A program made the translations under genes and the position numbers. 50,477 bases of DNA from contig DADR01000073.1 of assembly GCA_002495055.1 (NCBI GenBank), positions 1 to 50,477 of the forward strand. The letters are read 5' to 3'. The notes beneath the pieces are model-generated. The model ran no database searches. It worked only from the letters and a program-made list of their open reading frames with translations, and was not told the DNA's origin. Below, one piece after another: positions 35,097 to 44,505 of this stretch; position 1 is the first letter of the stretch, and each line of letters begins with the position of its first letter. This DNA is from Methanoregula sp. UBA247. GTDB taxonomy: Archaea > Halobacteriota > Methanomicrobia > Methanomicrobiales > Methanospirillaceae.

Positions 35097-35843
35097 ATGT
35101 ACATGGACGGGATATCACGGTACTGGGAGATTGATCTGGCCCGTGGTATCGCCATACTCATGATGGTGCTCTTTCATACCCTTTTTGATCTCAGTTTTTT
35201 CGGGATTTTCTCAGTTGAGGTCTCGGGGGGGTTCTGGCGGTATTTTGCCTTTGCAACAGCATCCCTGTTTCTCCTGCTGGTCGGCATTTCACTCACGATC
35301 AGCCGGGCACGGATGCCCGCCGGGGTATCCGCATATCAGATTACCCTGAAATTTGTACAACGCGGAGCTGGCATCTTTCTTCTTGGACTTCTTGTTACCT
35401 TGTGTACCTGGTTATACCTTAAGGAAGGATTCATTGTCTTTGGGATCCTGCACCTGATCGGTATTTCCGTGATGCTCTCACCATTTTTTTTCCGGTTTAA
35501 AAAAGGAAATCTGGTAGTTGGCTTCTTTTGTATCCTGGCCGGTTTTATCCTTGCATCCATGGATGGTCCGATCTGGCTTCTGCCACTTGGCATTCACCCG
35601 GTAACCTTCTGGTCTGTTGACTATGAACCGATCTTTCCGTGGTTTGGTTGTGTGTTAATCGGTATGGGACTGGGAGAATATCTCTACCCGGACGGCCTGC
35701 GACGCTTTACTCTTCTGCCGATCCCGGCAATAATCATACGACCACTGGCATTTCTGGGACAGCATTCGCTGGTTATTTACCTTGTACATCAGCCGCTTAT
35801 CATTCTCCTGCTTGCAGCGCTGACGGGAACCAGGGTGTTGTGA
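35097..35843 (+). CDS. DUF1624/HGSNAT-like membrane acyltransferase
   Basis: 248-residue polytopic protein. The start region YWEIDLARGIAILMMVLFHTLFDL is the hallmark of the heparan-alpha-glucosaminide acetyltransferase-like/DUF1624 family (Asp-Arg-Gly and His in helix 1), and the end AFLGQHSLVIYLVHQPLIIL is the matching last helix. Six to seven membrane helices. Likely moves an acyl group across or at the membrane to a sugar; substrate unknown. The start is ATG 35097 or 35103. Confidence 0.8.
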   Translation: MYMDGISRYWEIDLARGIAILMMVLFHTLFDLSFFGIFSVEVSGGFWRYFAFATASLFLLLVGISLTISRARMPAGVSAYQITLKFVQRGAGIFLLGLLVTLCTWLYLKEGFIVFGILHLIGISVMLSPFFFRFKKGNLVVGFFCILAGFILASMDGPIWLLPLGIHPVTFWSVDYEPIFPWFGCVLIGMGLGEYLYPDGLRRFTLLPIPAIIIRPLAFLGQHSLVIYLVHQPLIILLLAALTGTRVL

Positions 35844-35956
35844 AGGATTGTCAGACACCGGCAGCATACATGGATGAAAACTACCATCATGCCGGTCAGG
35901 TCTACAGGGTTTGGGGCAGGATTATCTGATTCCAATCCCAATACCATAGTATCTCC

Positions 35957-36655
35957 ATGATCCTCCCCGTTTTCACGCTCACGCTAAAACCCGCAAATCC
36001 ATTACAATTCTCCCTGGAGGAGTTCCGCGCTTTTCTGGCAGAAAAACTCGCAGCGTACACCCGACTCTGTAAAGATTCAGCGGGCACCTGTATCTACCGT
36101 TATCCGGCTGTGCAGTGTAAACAGATCAAAAGCATGCTTATGGTGATCGGGATCAGCCAGGGTGCAGCACTCTTACGGGAGATTTCGGAGAGTAGGAAGG
36201 AGTTGGGGACAGGAAAAGACACCTGCACGATCATCGGGCAGGATCCGGAAGTCAGGAATGAAGCGTTCGGCATCTCGGACAAAATCCATACCTATGAATT
36301 CCTGACTCCGTGGCTTGCGCTGAACCAGCAGAATGCAAAAAAATTTTATGACCTGAAAGGAAAGCCGGAGCGAGATGCGTTCATGCAAAAAATCCTTGCG
36401 GGAAACCTCACAACGCTCGCCAAATCCCTTGACTACGGTTTCCCGTCACCACTTACCTGCGAGTCCAGGGTCCGGTTCAAACGGGAACGGATTCATCATG
36501 AAAATATCATGGTGTTTCTCGGGACATTCAGAACAAATCTCCAGATACCCGATTTTCTGGGGATCGGGCAGTCTGTTTCCCGTGGATTCGGGACAATAAG
36601 GTATATAGCCAATGTTCCAGAACAGGTTAACGAGGTGGATACTTTTTATGAATGA
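35957..36655 (+). CDS. Orphan Cas6-like RAMP protein, N-terminal histidines absent
   Basis: 232 residues. The pattern matches the Cas6b branch of CRISPR RNA-processing ribonucleases: IYRYPAVQCKQIKSMLMVIG near residues 46-65, YEFLTPWLALNQQNAKKFYD (about 113-132), GNLTTLAKSLDY, and the C-terminal FLGTFRTNLQIPDFLG then GIGQSVSRGFGTI (187-214), the glycine-rich RNA-binding loop. However, residues 1-110 contain no histidine, where Cas6b enzymes usually have catalytic His before the YRYP motif (here YTRLCKDSAGTC). No CRISPR array or other cas gene is seen in the window. Its stop overlaps the next start by eight bases, so it is coupled to a cysteine hydrolase. Could be a repurposed, non-cleaving RNA-binding protein. 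Confidence 0.7.
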   Translation: MILPVFTLTLKPANPLQFSLEEFRAFLAEKLAAYTRLCKDSAGTCIYRYPAVQCKQIKSMLMVIGISQGAALLREISESRKELGTGKDTCTIIGQDPEVRNEAFGISDKIHTYEFLTPWLALNQQNAKKFYDLKGKPERDAFMQKILAGNLTTLAKSLDYGFPSPLTCESRVRFKRERIHHENIMVFLGTFRTNLQIPDFLGIGQSVSRGFGTIRYIANVPEQVNEVDTFYE

Positions 36656-37205
36656 AGCATTGCTGGTCATTGATGTCCAGAATGAATATTTTACCGGCTC
36701 AATGCCGGTGACTCATCCGCAGGGAAGTCTTGAAAATATTCTTAAGGCTATGGCCCATGCACAGGCAAGGAAAGTCCCGGTCGTTGTGATCCAGCATACA
36801 AATGCAACGCCCGGGGCAGTGGCTTTCCGGAAAGGGACGGCCAATTGGGAACTTCACAAGGAAATTGCACGGCGACATGCCGATATCCTGATTGAAAAAA
36901 ATCTGCCGGGGAGTTTTACCGGTACCGCTCTTGGAAGCTGGCTGAAAGAGAGGGATATTTCAAAGGTAACCATTGCCGGCTACATGACCCAGATGTGCTG
37001 TGATACGACAGCACGGCAGGCATTTCATCGTGGATATGCGGTAAATTTTCTCTCTGATGCGACCGGCACCCTGTCAGTTACGAATGGTGCTGGATCCATC
37101 AGCGACAGTGACCTGCACCGCGCGATCCTTATAACCCAGCAGATGCGGTTCTCCCGCGTGCTGACAACAGATCAATGGATAAAGAAATTAGACCAGAACC
37201 AATAA
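36648..37205 (+). CDS. Isochorismatase-like cysteine hydrolase
   Basis: 185-residue hydrolase of the isochorismatase/nicotinamidase fold. The catalytic triad is visible: Asp9 in LLVIDVQNEYF, Lys84 in IEKNLPGSF and Cys117 in GYMTQMCCDTTAR. The start at 36648 (MNEALLVID) is chosen over an ATG at 36612 because the fold begins there. Coupled by an 8-base overlap to the Cas6-like gene. Substrate unknown (an amide or vinyl ether). Confidence 0.88.
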   Translation: MNEALLVIDVQNEYFTGSMPVTHPQGSLENILKAMAHAQARKVPVVVIQHTNATPGAVAFRKGTANWELHKEIARRHADILIEKNLPGSFTGTALGSWLKERDISKVTIAGYMTQMCCDTTARQAFHRGYAVNFLSDATGTLSVTNGAGSISDSDLHRAILITQQMRFSRVLTTDQWIKKLDQNQ

Positions 37206-37522
37206 ATTCTTCGACTTTTTTTTAGTCTGTCACCAGGAAAGATACCAAGCGCGATATGCAATAATCATCAAAAGGTATCCGGATTTCTTACCAGATTCTC
37301 TTGGCGGTCCTTAGAGCCGTTACCAACGCAGGTTATTTTACACGTTTGCGTATACATTACAGATCGTATCCCACGTCATTGCAATAAAACGCTTAAGCAT
37401 CATCTCGTAGTCCTCTACGGCACCCTGTTATTTTCCAAAACGTGAAATTAAAAAAGGCAGATGGGTGCTGCACTGATGGTCGCAGGTGGAATTATTATCC
37501 TGCTGTACGCATGAACAGGTTT
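37206..37522. other. Intergenic stretch; poly-T and possible leaderless fragment
   Basis: T-rich CTTTTTTTTAG just after the hydrolase may be its terminator. A 17-codon frame at about 37461-37514 encodes only a hydrophobic fragment (MGAALMVAGG then IIILLYA) and may be the end of a lost membrane gene. Nothing else recognised. Confidence 0.35.
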
Positions 37523-39193
37523 TTATTGGATAAAGAGCGGGACATTCGCCCGCTCCGCGAAATCAAACAATCCCCGGTCCGTGATCCTCAGGGTTGGGAT
37601 CACGGACAAGGCAAGGAACGAGAGGTACATGAAGGGATTATCAATACTGCCCATGCTGCCAGTGACCGTATGAAGATCCTCCAGCCGTTTTACAACCTCA
37701 GGATAGGGTAACGTTGACATCAGGCCACCGCAATCAAGCGGCAGGGTAGTTGGTGTTTCCCCCACAACGGCGACCATTGCACCCCGCGAGCGGATGACTT
37801 CTCCAATCGCCATCTGGATTTCCCCGTCGCTCGTCCCCACGGCAATGATATTATGCGCGTCGTGGGAAACGCTCGATGCAATTGCTCCCCGCTCCAGGGA
37901 AAAACCGTGGACGAGCCCGACACTGCTTTCTTTGTCCCGGTACCGGTTGCAGACGACCACTTTCAGAATATCCCGTGTGAAATCGGGTATATCCTGCGCC
38001 GCAAGAGGATATCGCAGGGATTTGGTGATGATCTGGTGAGGTATGAGTCCGATTACGCGGGCTTCTTTGCTTCCGGTGATACGGATTGCCTCTCCAGAGG
38101 GGATTTGGCAGGGAAATGGAGCATGAAGGTCCGTTTGGGTTTCCTGAAACAAGGATTGCGAAACCTCTTTTCCCTTCATGAAGACTTTTTTAACAATAAA
38201 CTGTCGGGGATCCTCAACAACCAGGAAATCCGCACGCCTGCCCGGGGTAAGCGCCCCGCGGTCGGACAATCCAAACCGTTCTGCAGGAGAGAGTGTTGCC
38301 ATCCGCAAGGCAAGTTCAGGTTTGAGTCCGCATTCGATAGCCCGCCGCACACACCGGTCAATATGTCCTTTTTTAAAAAGGATATCGGCATGGCAGTCAT
38401 CTGTGGCAAAGCTGCACCGCGACACGTTACTCTGCGTCACCAGCCCGATAAGATCTGAAATATTGCATTCGGTCGATCCTTCACGGATGAATATATACAT
38501 ACCGCGATGGAGTTTTTCTTCTGCTTCAGCCAGCCGGGTACATTCATGATCGCTCTGCAGGCCGGCGAGGATATACGCGTTAAGGTCTTTTCCAAAAAGC
38601 TGGGGAGCATGACCATCCCGGATAGAAAAGAGATTAAGTTTTTCCCCGATACCGGGATCTGCAGCAAGAACCCCGGGCACGTTCATCATTTCACCAAGCC
38701 CTAAAATCCCCTTTCGACCGATAAACTGCCTGAGGTCCCGGGCATCGAGTGTCGCACCACCCGTATCCATCGGTGTCGCTGGGACACAGGAGGGAAGCAG
38801 GTACTGGATATCGATGGCACTTCCCGACCGTTCGGCAAGCATAAAATCAATTCCCTGTATACCGGCTACATTAGCAATTTCATGCGGATCTGCAATCACG
38901 GTTGTCGTACCGTGGGATGCGACAAGGCGGGCATATTCACGGGGCACAAGGAGCGAGCTCTCGATATGGACGTGAGCGTCTATCAAACCGGGAATTATAA
39001 ATAAACCTGAAAAATCGAATTCGGTTATTCCGGTGTAGGGACCAAGACCAAGGACCCGTCCGTTTTTAACGGCAAGAGAACTCTTTTCCCAATCGCAGGA
39101 AAAAGGATTAAAAATACTGGCATTTTTATATACAGCATCCGCAGGGATCAGACCACGAGCTGCATCCAGCATATCCTTTGAAAATGTTTCCAT
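37523..39193 (-). CDS. ade: Adenine deaminase
   Basis: 556-residue amidohydrolase converting adenine to hypoxanthine for purine salvage. Metal-binding motif GLIDAHVHIESSLL (about 88), TVIADPHEIANVAGIQG, a late CSFATDDCHAD and the C-terminal domain with GTSDGEIQMAIGEV are all typical of the Ade family. It starts three bases after the lipoprotein gene and is probably in one operon with it. Confidence 0.93.
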   Translation of the reverse strand: METFSKDMLDAARGLIPADAVYKNASIFNPFSCDWEKSSLAVKNGRVLGLGPYTGITEFDFSGLFIIPGLIDAHVHIESSLLVPREYARLVASHGTTTVIADPHEIANVAGIQGIDFMLAERSGSAIDIQYLLPSCVPATPMDTGGATLDARDLRQFIGRKGILGLGEMMNVPGVLAADPGIGEKLNLFSIRDGHAPQLFGKDLNAYILAGLQSDHECTRLAEAEEKLHRGMYIFIREGSTECNISDLIGLVTQSNVSRCSFATDDCHADILFKKGHIDRCVRRAIECGLKPELALRMATLSPAERFGLSDRGALTPGRRADFLVVEDPRQFIVKKVFMKGKEVSQSLFQETQTDLHAPFPCQIPSGEAIRITGSKEARVIGLIPHQIITKSLRYPLAAQDIPDFTRDILKVVVCNRYRDKESSVGLVHGFSLERGAIASSVSHDAHNIIAVGTSDGEIQMAIGEVIRSRGAMVAVVGETPTTLPLDCGGLMSTLPYPEVVKRLEDLHTVTGSMGSIDNPFMYLSFLALSVIPTLRITDRGLFDFAERANVPLFIQ

Positions 39194-39196
39194 CCA

Positions 39197-39556
39197 TCAC
39201 ACTACAATATCACGGATTACTGCAGTCTTACGTTCACCCTCCTGGATAAGATAAATATTGAGTTTGTAGGTTCCGGGTCTGAGGGTAACCGGGATCCTTA
39301 CGGAATTTTCACCACTCGCCAGTTTTACTCCTGCCATAACAACAGTATACTCCTGCTGGGAAAGACCGTCCACCTGATACACAGTGACCTGGACAAAGGC
39401 ATCGACAGGTTGGCCGGGATTATTAATCGTTGCTGCAAGACTGCCGTTCGTATAGATGATATCGCCAACGCTGCTCGAAACACATCCGCACATGAATAAA
39501 AAAAGAACCAGAAATGCAATCCCGGCGCTTGTTATGTACGAATGTACTGACATCAA
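39197..39556 (-). CDS. Predicted lipoprotein
   Basis: 119 residues with a signal peptide (IAFLVLFLFMCGC, a lipobox-like end) and a single beta-sandwich-like domain (IYTNGSLAATINNPGQPVDA; VRIPVTLRPGTYKLNIYL). No enzymatic motif. Directly upstream of ade on the same strand; a role in purine uptake is conceivable but not shown. Confidence 0.7.
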   Translation of the reverse strand: MMSVHSYITSAGIAFLVLFLFMCGCVSSSVGDIIYTNGSLAATINNPGQPVDAFVQVTVYQVDGLSQQEYTVVMAGVKLASGENSVRIPVTLRPGTYKLNIYLIQEGERKTAVIRDIVV

Positions 39557-39722
39557 TCAATTGTAATTTTTTTGGGACTTAAATACTTTGGTACTTCGTT
39601 CTTTATCCATCAGGTACGATACATAAAACGCCCCAATGGTGCTTCTTTGTACAGTGGATCGATACTTATTTTAAAAAAACATCCGCGACCACCGTGCCTC
39701 AAACGAGGCACTGATCCTGGGA

Positions 39723-39845
39723 TCAATCGATCAGCAGGATTTTTGTGGTTTCCTCGTGAACCCAGTTAGTACACGTCCGGTTGGTGCTTTGCTCTATGTT
39801 GTCCAGATATTCCCCTGCGACCACCATCGCAGGATCGAAATACAC
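39723..39845 (-). CDS. Possible 40-residue protein
   Basis: GTG-started frame reading VYFDPAMVVAGEYLDNIEQS, then TNRTCTNWVHEETTKILLID. Protein-like composition but very short and without a good ribosome site; it may be a fragment of a larger lost gene. Confidence 0.3.
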   Translation of the reverse strand: MYFDPAMVVAGEYLDNIEQSTNRTCTNWVHEETTKILLID

Positions 39846-39891
39846 AATAACCAAATAAAAAATGAAGAGAAATTTAAAGGGTGTTTTGAGC

Positions 39892-40080
39892 CTACAGTTT
39901 CTCAACAGTAACCCGTACCCGGTCTCCGGCTTTTACCGCGTGGCCTTTCGGAATATCGATGTTAAACCAGAGCGCATTTGGATTCTCCTGTGTCGGATCC
40001 TGCGACATCAGGCAATCCTTGAAGTCATTTATATCTGCAACGAATTCAATCTCAGATTCAAATTCCAGAAGTTTTGCCAT
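39892..40080 (-). CDS. 62-residue hypothetical protein
   Basis: Starts MAKLLEFESEIEFVADINDF and ends HAVKAGDRVRVTVEKL, suggesting a small beta-rich fold (possibly OB or SH3-like). It is in the same orientation as, and 31 bases after, the DUF7123-like gene, so they may be co-transcribed. No known function. Confidence 0.6.
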   Translation of the reverse strand: MAKLLEFESEIEFVADINDFKDCLMSQDPTQENPNALWFNIDIPKGHAVKAGDRVRVTVEKL

Positions 40081-40111
40081 AATCAAAAATGATAAAGAAT
40101 GGGCGGAATTT

Positions 40112-40363
40112 TTAAATCGCCCGCGGCGTGACCATCCACGTCGTACTATTCGAATAACTCCAGCGTATAATGTCGAGTTCCTTGCAGATATCAGCAAGGA
40201 TCGCCATGTTTGTACCTACCTCTTTTGGGGATAAACCAAGTTCTTTTGCAATATATTTTGATTTGAAGTAATGTTTTCCCTTGGTTATACCCGAGCTAAG
40301 GTAGAGGACAATTTTGTGCTGGGTCTCGTTATAGGTCTCACGTATTTTTTTGGTTGTTGACAT
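40112..40363 (-). CDS. Small helix-turn-helix protein (DUF7123-like)
   Basis: 83 residues, MSTTKKIRETYNETQHKIVL, then a winged-helix-like part HYFKSKYIAKELGLSPKEVG and TNMAILADICKELDIIRWSY. This resembles a small archaeal family also present in haloarchaea. A likely DNA-binding regulator with unknown targets. ATG 40363 is chosen over 40378. Confidence 0.7.
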   Translation of the reverse strand: MSTTKKIRETYNETQHKIVLYLSSGITKGKHYFKSKYIAKELGLSPKEVGTNMAILADICKELDIIRWSYSNSTTWMVTPRAI

Positions 40364-40582
40364 GTTGTGCCTCAGCATTTAATTCTCATATAGAACAAAT
40401 AATATATATAATTATCTGATTGCTCTGGTTAAAGATTCGGTCTTTTTTGTTTTACTGCTTTGAAAATTTGACCAGAAAAATATATCTGACATGTTATTTG
40501 AGCGGATTTTGATGAAACCCATTTACGAACACTCCAGGCATTTTGAGAGGATTAACAGCGATTATTCATTAAAAAATGATAA

Positions 40583-42427
40583 TTATTTTCGTTTTTGGAT
40601 GTCTGCATCCGAAATTTTACTGATGAGTGCCTCAAGAACCACATCGCGCATTCCTTCCACGAATTTTATGCTGCCGACCACAAGGTGCCCGCCACCACTG
40701 ATTCCTCCCCCGGGTATCTCGTTTCTGAGCTCCCTGACCATTTTTGGGATATTCATGAACACACCACGTGACCGCAGCACGGCGAAGTCCGGACCAAAAC
40801 CAATCGTAACAACCGGTGTTCCGGCATTCTGTTTGCACAGCCGGTCATGCACCTCACCGGATGTCTTGCCGGGAGGGGGAAAGGTGAACTTATGGGCATG
40901 GATTTCTACATCAATGAGGAAGACGTGTGCTTCGTTTTTGAGGACTCTTGGAACGACATGAGGCATGCAGGCGCTCATCTGGTCTTCAATCATGGTATTC
41001 GCTCCTTCAACGAGGAGTGCTATAAGTTTCTTGTGCCGTTCTAAATTTCCGGTAAGGTTCAGGATATCCTTGACGATCTCCCTCCCATCGTTGAAGCGCA
41101 GCCAGAACTGCTCGTAATCCAGGGCGAGAGCGATATCCTTGCATGCCGATTCCGGATACTGATCCCTGACCAGATCAAGGAAGAGTGTTCGTTCCCCGGC
41201 TTCGCTCCGGTCACCCACGGCAGCTACAGCAGGGAGATGCCGGATAAGTCGTTCAACTTTTGGATTGATCAGTCGTGCGACTTCTGTGCCGAGCATACCG
41301 GCAGTAATGCCAAAATCTCCTCCGACATGGTATGGGTTCACATGAGCTCTGAGGTATTTGTCGATTGTTGCATCAGGATGGTGATGATCGATCACGACAA
41401 ACGGGATATCATAGACGCTGGCAATCTTATAGGCAGGTTCATCTTCCTCAGTGGAGCCATTGTCCGTGAGAAGAACCAGCGGCATCTTCTGTCCGAACCT
41501 GACATGGTCTTTTAACGAAAAGTCGAGATCACGGGTGATATCTTCGATCTCGTAGAAAGGTGCTTTTGACGGGGCACGTTTGAAGAGGAAGTGATCGGCA
41601 TCAAAGTCCCCACCGCTGTCTTTAATAAGGGCAACGACAGCCTGTTCTATCGCAACAGCCGAACAGATACCATCGGCATCTGCATGATGGCGCAGGATGA
41701 CAGGCTGGGAAGTGAAGACCGCTTTCCGGATAATTTTTGCGACCTTCTTCATCTCCGGCCGGAGCTTTTCCAGAACTTCACTCTCTATGAGAAGCGGAAT
41801 ATCTTCCGGTTCGGATCGTGCATCCAGCGCTTTTTCTATCCGGATCCTGACACTCGCTGCATCCGAATCGGTAAGAACTGATAGGGAATTGACCTCAATC
41901 TGCAGCTGGTTATTCCGCATCATTACTTCGCCGATGATTTTAACGATATTGTCAAGCTCGGCTTCCGGATATGCCCGGACTCCGGCTTCTACAAATGCTG
42001 CCGCGTTCTGGGTCCCGGTTTCATCAACGATAGTGAAGATAGTTGGTCCGCTTGTCTGCTTGATCTGGGCGATCTCCCCTTCTATTGCCACCGTCTTTCC
42101 TAATTTAGTGGACAAATCTGAGATTCGTACTGTTGTGGATTTGCGATCGATATTCTGCACCTGATAGACCTGGATGAGGACTTCTTCCAGATCGATATTA
42201 CCATTCGGGCGAATCTGCCGGACCCTCACGAGGATCGGATCGCGTTCCTTATGCTCTGCCCTGATATTGCTTTTGTGTACAAGACCTTTGATACGGTCAT
42301 TCATCTGTGCAAACATCCCAAACGTAGCAAAGCCCTGAACTTTTGCCTGGTATGTCTTTCCTTCCTCGACATCAGCAAGATCGCATCCTGCTCCTAACCG
42401 ATAGACAATCTCGTCATTATTTTCCAT
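40583..42427 (-). CDS. DHH-family phosphoesterase with S1 and OB domains (archaeal RecJ-like)
   Basis: 614-residue protein: an N-terminal S1-type RNA-binding domain (GKTYQAKVQGFATFGMFAQM), an OB-fold nucleic-acid domain (about 95-180, VAIEGEIAQIKQTSGPTIFT), then the DHH domain with LRHHADADGICSAVAIEQ and VVIDHHHPDAT and a DHHA1 domain with the GGGISGGGHLVVG loop. This layout matches archaeal RecJ-like/GAN-type nucleases linked to replication or RNA decay. The start MENNDE at 42427 is preferred. Monocistronic. Confidence 0.85.
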   Translation of the reverse strand: MENNDEIVYRLGAGCDLADVEEGKTYQAKVQGFATFGMFAQMNDRIKGLVHKSNIRAEHKERDPILVRVRQIRPNGNIDLEEVLIQVYQVQNIDRKSTTVRISDLSTKLGKTVAIEGEIAQIKQTSGPTIFTIVDETGTQNAAAFVEAGVRAYPEAELDNIVKIIGEVMMRNNQLQIEVNSLSVLTDSDAASVRIRIEKALDARSEPEDIPLLIESEVLEKLRPEMKKVAKIIRKAVFTSQPVILRHHADADGICSAVAIEQAVVALIKDSGGDFDADHFLFKRAPSKAPFYEIEDITRDLDFSLKDHVRFGQKMPLVLLTDNGSTEEDEPAYKIASVYDIPFVVIDHHHPDATIDKYLRAHVNPYHVGGDFGITAGMLGTEVARLINPKVERLIRHLPAVAAVGDRSEAGERTLFLDLVRDQYPESACKDIALALDYEQFWLRFNDGREIVKDILNLTGNLERHKKLIALLVEGANTMIEDQMSACMPHVVPRVLKNEAHVFLIDVEIHAHKFTFPPPGKTSGEVHDRLCKQNAGTPVVTIGFGPDFAVLRSRGVFMNIPKMVRELRNEIPGGGISGGGHLVVGSIKFVEGMRDVVLEALISKISDADIQKRK

Positions 42428-42790
42428 AGTTTTCTCACCACACACAGCGAAGCGTACCTATTGTCTGCATTGTTGCATTTTTTATCGCTACAACGTTGCA
42501 TAACGAAACAAAGCTGATTACTTAGTATTAGGTATGGCCACATTAAAGTCCATTGTATCTGTCACCCCGGAAAAATTAAAATAAATTCATGTATTCACGA
42601 GAGAGATTGGTTCCGGACTTCCGATTAAAGTCTCTCATGGACTCTGTTTTAAAGATCCTCCCGGTTTTAATTTGATCACGGTAAAAAAGAAGAGATCATT
42701 ATCCCGAATAATTCGTGGCAGAAAAGGAAAACGGGGAACCCGGGGAATTTTTTTTTGGGGAAGGTCTCTTTTCTTGATCACCGGAATCGA
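42428..42790. other. Intergenic stretch without recognised gene
   Basis: 363 bases upstream of the DHH gene and downstream of rnz (transcription leaves in one direction and arrives from the other). AT-rich segments probably hold the DHH promoter; no RNA or protein gene recognised. Confidence 0.4.
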
Positions 42791-43735
42791 TCACAGTTCA
42801 TCGCGGAAAGTGACTTCTATCATATCAAGATCCTGGGGTGCGATAATTGAACCGGAAAATTTTTTCTTCGCATCGCTGATATGCTGCTGTGCATCCGGAT
42901 AGCGTGAACTGGTATGGACAAGAGCAAGGGTACGTGCCTTGAGGACTGCTGCCGCTTCTCCGGCTTGAGCGGCAGTTGCATGATAAAACTCTGCCCCGCG
43001 TTCTGCTTCAGACTCATCGTAGGTTGCATCATGGATCAGGAGATCGGCATCCTGCGCAAACTCGCCGATATTCATGTGTATGGCGCGGGTATCTCCGGTA
43101 TACACGATTTTACGACCGGGTCTTGCGACACCCATCACCTGTTCAGGTCGAACCTCGCGGGTATCATCACCGGTTCCCAGGCAGATAGTTTCTCCTCTCT
43201 GAAGTCTGCCAAAGAGCGGACCGGGCGGAACACCAAGCCCGATTGCCTGCTCACGGTTAAATCTGCCCGGCCGTGGGTCTTCTTCAAGGACATAGCCAAG
43301 CGAAGGAAGTCCGTGTTTTACGAAAAACGCAGTAATCGTATAACCGTCAAAGCGCACCCAGGAACCCTGAATCATCTCGACAGATTCTATGGAGAATTTG
43401 AGATTGTATCGTGCGACCTGACGGAGTATCGTGACAAATTCATGTACCCATTCAGGGCCGTAAATGGTCAGGGGTTCGGTCCGCCCGTTAAATGACATAG
43501 TCTGGACAAGACCAAAGAGGCCGAGGAAATGGTCTGCATGCCAGTGAGTGATAAATGCTGCATTGACAGAAAAACCACACCGGGACCGCATCATCTGCTG
43601 CTGGGCGCCTTCACCGCAGTCAAAGAGAATGGTATCGGAACCCCGACGTATCATGATGCAGGGTGGATTACGTATCGGCGTGGGAAGCGCCCCGGCTGTA
43701 CCAAGAAAATAGACGTGCAGGGTTTCACCGCTCAT
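42791..43735 (-). CDS. rnz: Ribonuclease Z (tRNA 3'-processing)
   Basis: 314-residue metallo-beta-lactamase nuclease that trims tRNA 3' trailers. Motifs: VYFLGTAGALPTPIRN at the start, the metal motif FITHWHADHFLGLFG (about 61-75), YTGDTR with the bridging Asp, and LALVHTSSRY near the end. Last gene of the nrdG-UPF0200-TIM-barrel-rnz operon; its start overlaps the previous stop by four bases. Confidence 0.93.
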   Translation of the reverse strand: MSGETLHVYFLGTAGALPTPIRNPPCIMIRRGSDTILFDCGEGAQQQMMRSRCGFSVNAAFITHWHADHFLGLFGLVQTMSFNGRTEPLTIYGPEWVHEFVTILRQVARYNLKFSIESVEMIQGSWVRFDGYTITAFFVKHGLPSLGYVLEEDPRPGRFNREQAIGLGVPPGPLFGRLQRGETICLGTGDDTREVRPEQVMGVARPGRKIVYTGDTRAIHMNIGEFAQDADLLIHDATYDESEAERGAEFYHATAAQAGEAAAVLKARTLALVHTSSRYPDAQQHISDAKKKFSGSIIAPQDLDMIEVTFRDEL

Positions 43736-44505
43736 ACAAAATATCTCCTGTATACTGCAAGACTTTTCTTTGCCTCATCTATGGATTTTCCTTCAATAAC
43801 AACCACTCCCTGATACTCACGGGCAATTCTTTTTCCGACTATTGACCAGGAAATAATGCCTTCCCCCAGAGCAAGATGTTCATCAGACATGCCATTATTA
43901 TCATGAATATGGATATGACTGGCTTTTTTTACGTCAGCAAGAAAATCGGCTACTTTCCCCATGGTATTTGCATGCCCGAAATCAAAGGTCATACCAATTC
44001 CCTCTATCCCTTCTGTCATACCGATGAGCTCTTCGGGTAGCCGGCAGAGGAATTCTTTGACTCCGATCATATTCTCAAGGCAGGCAAGTACCGAATGCTC
44101 GTGGGCACATTTTCCGATCTGCCTGAGCGCTTCTTTCTGGAGATCCCAGACTTTCTGGGGCATCAGTTTTCCCAAAGGCGACAGGTAGCCAGGATGAACC
44201 GTAACCCGGTCCGTAAGAGACGATGCATATTCAATACATGAACAGATTTGCCGTATCGATTCACGCCAGATCGGATCATTTAACGTAGCAAGATTCAGGT
44301 CACCGTACGGAGCATGTACCGTAATCCCGAGACGCGTGCTGGCCACGATCTCTTCAATTTTTGAAAAACATGCAGGGTTCGTGAGCTGGTAATTACCATC
44401 GCTGACAATCTCCCATCCAGAATATCCTGCCTCTTCAATGCCATACACCCAGGTAATATCATCCCAGACTTTTGCCGATGATGAGAAAAATGGCCGGATA
44501 CTCAT
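43732..44505 (-). CDS. Sugar phosphate isomerase/epimerase-like TIM-barrel protein
   Basis: 257-residue xylose-isomerase-like TIM barrel. Metal-ligand-type segments visible: ITVHAPYGDLNLA, LACLENM (Glu), GMTFDFGHANTMG, HIHIHDNNG and the final GVVVIEGKS. Could be an isomerase, epimerase or AP-endonuclease-IV-like enzyme; function not settled. Coupled by 4-base overlaps to both neighbours. Confidence 0.78.
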   Translation of the reverse strand: MSIRPFFSSSAKVWDDITWVYGIEEAGYSGWEIVSDGNYQLTNPACFSKIEEIVASTRLGITVHAPYGDLNLATLNDPIWRESIRQICSCIEYASSLTDRVTVHPGYLSPLGKLMPQKVWDLQKEALRQIGKCAHEHSVLACLENMIGVKEFLCRLPEELIGMTEGIEGIGMTFDFGHANTMGKVADFLADVKKASHIHIHDNNGMSDEHLALGEGIISWSIVGKRIAREYQGVVVIEGKSIDEAKKSLAVYRRYFV

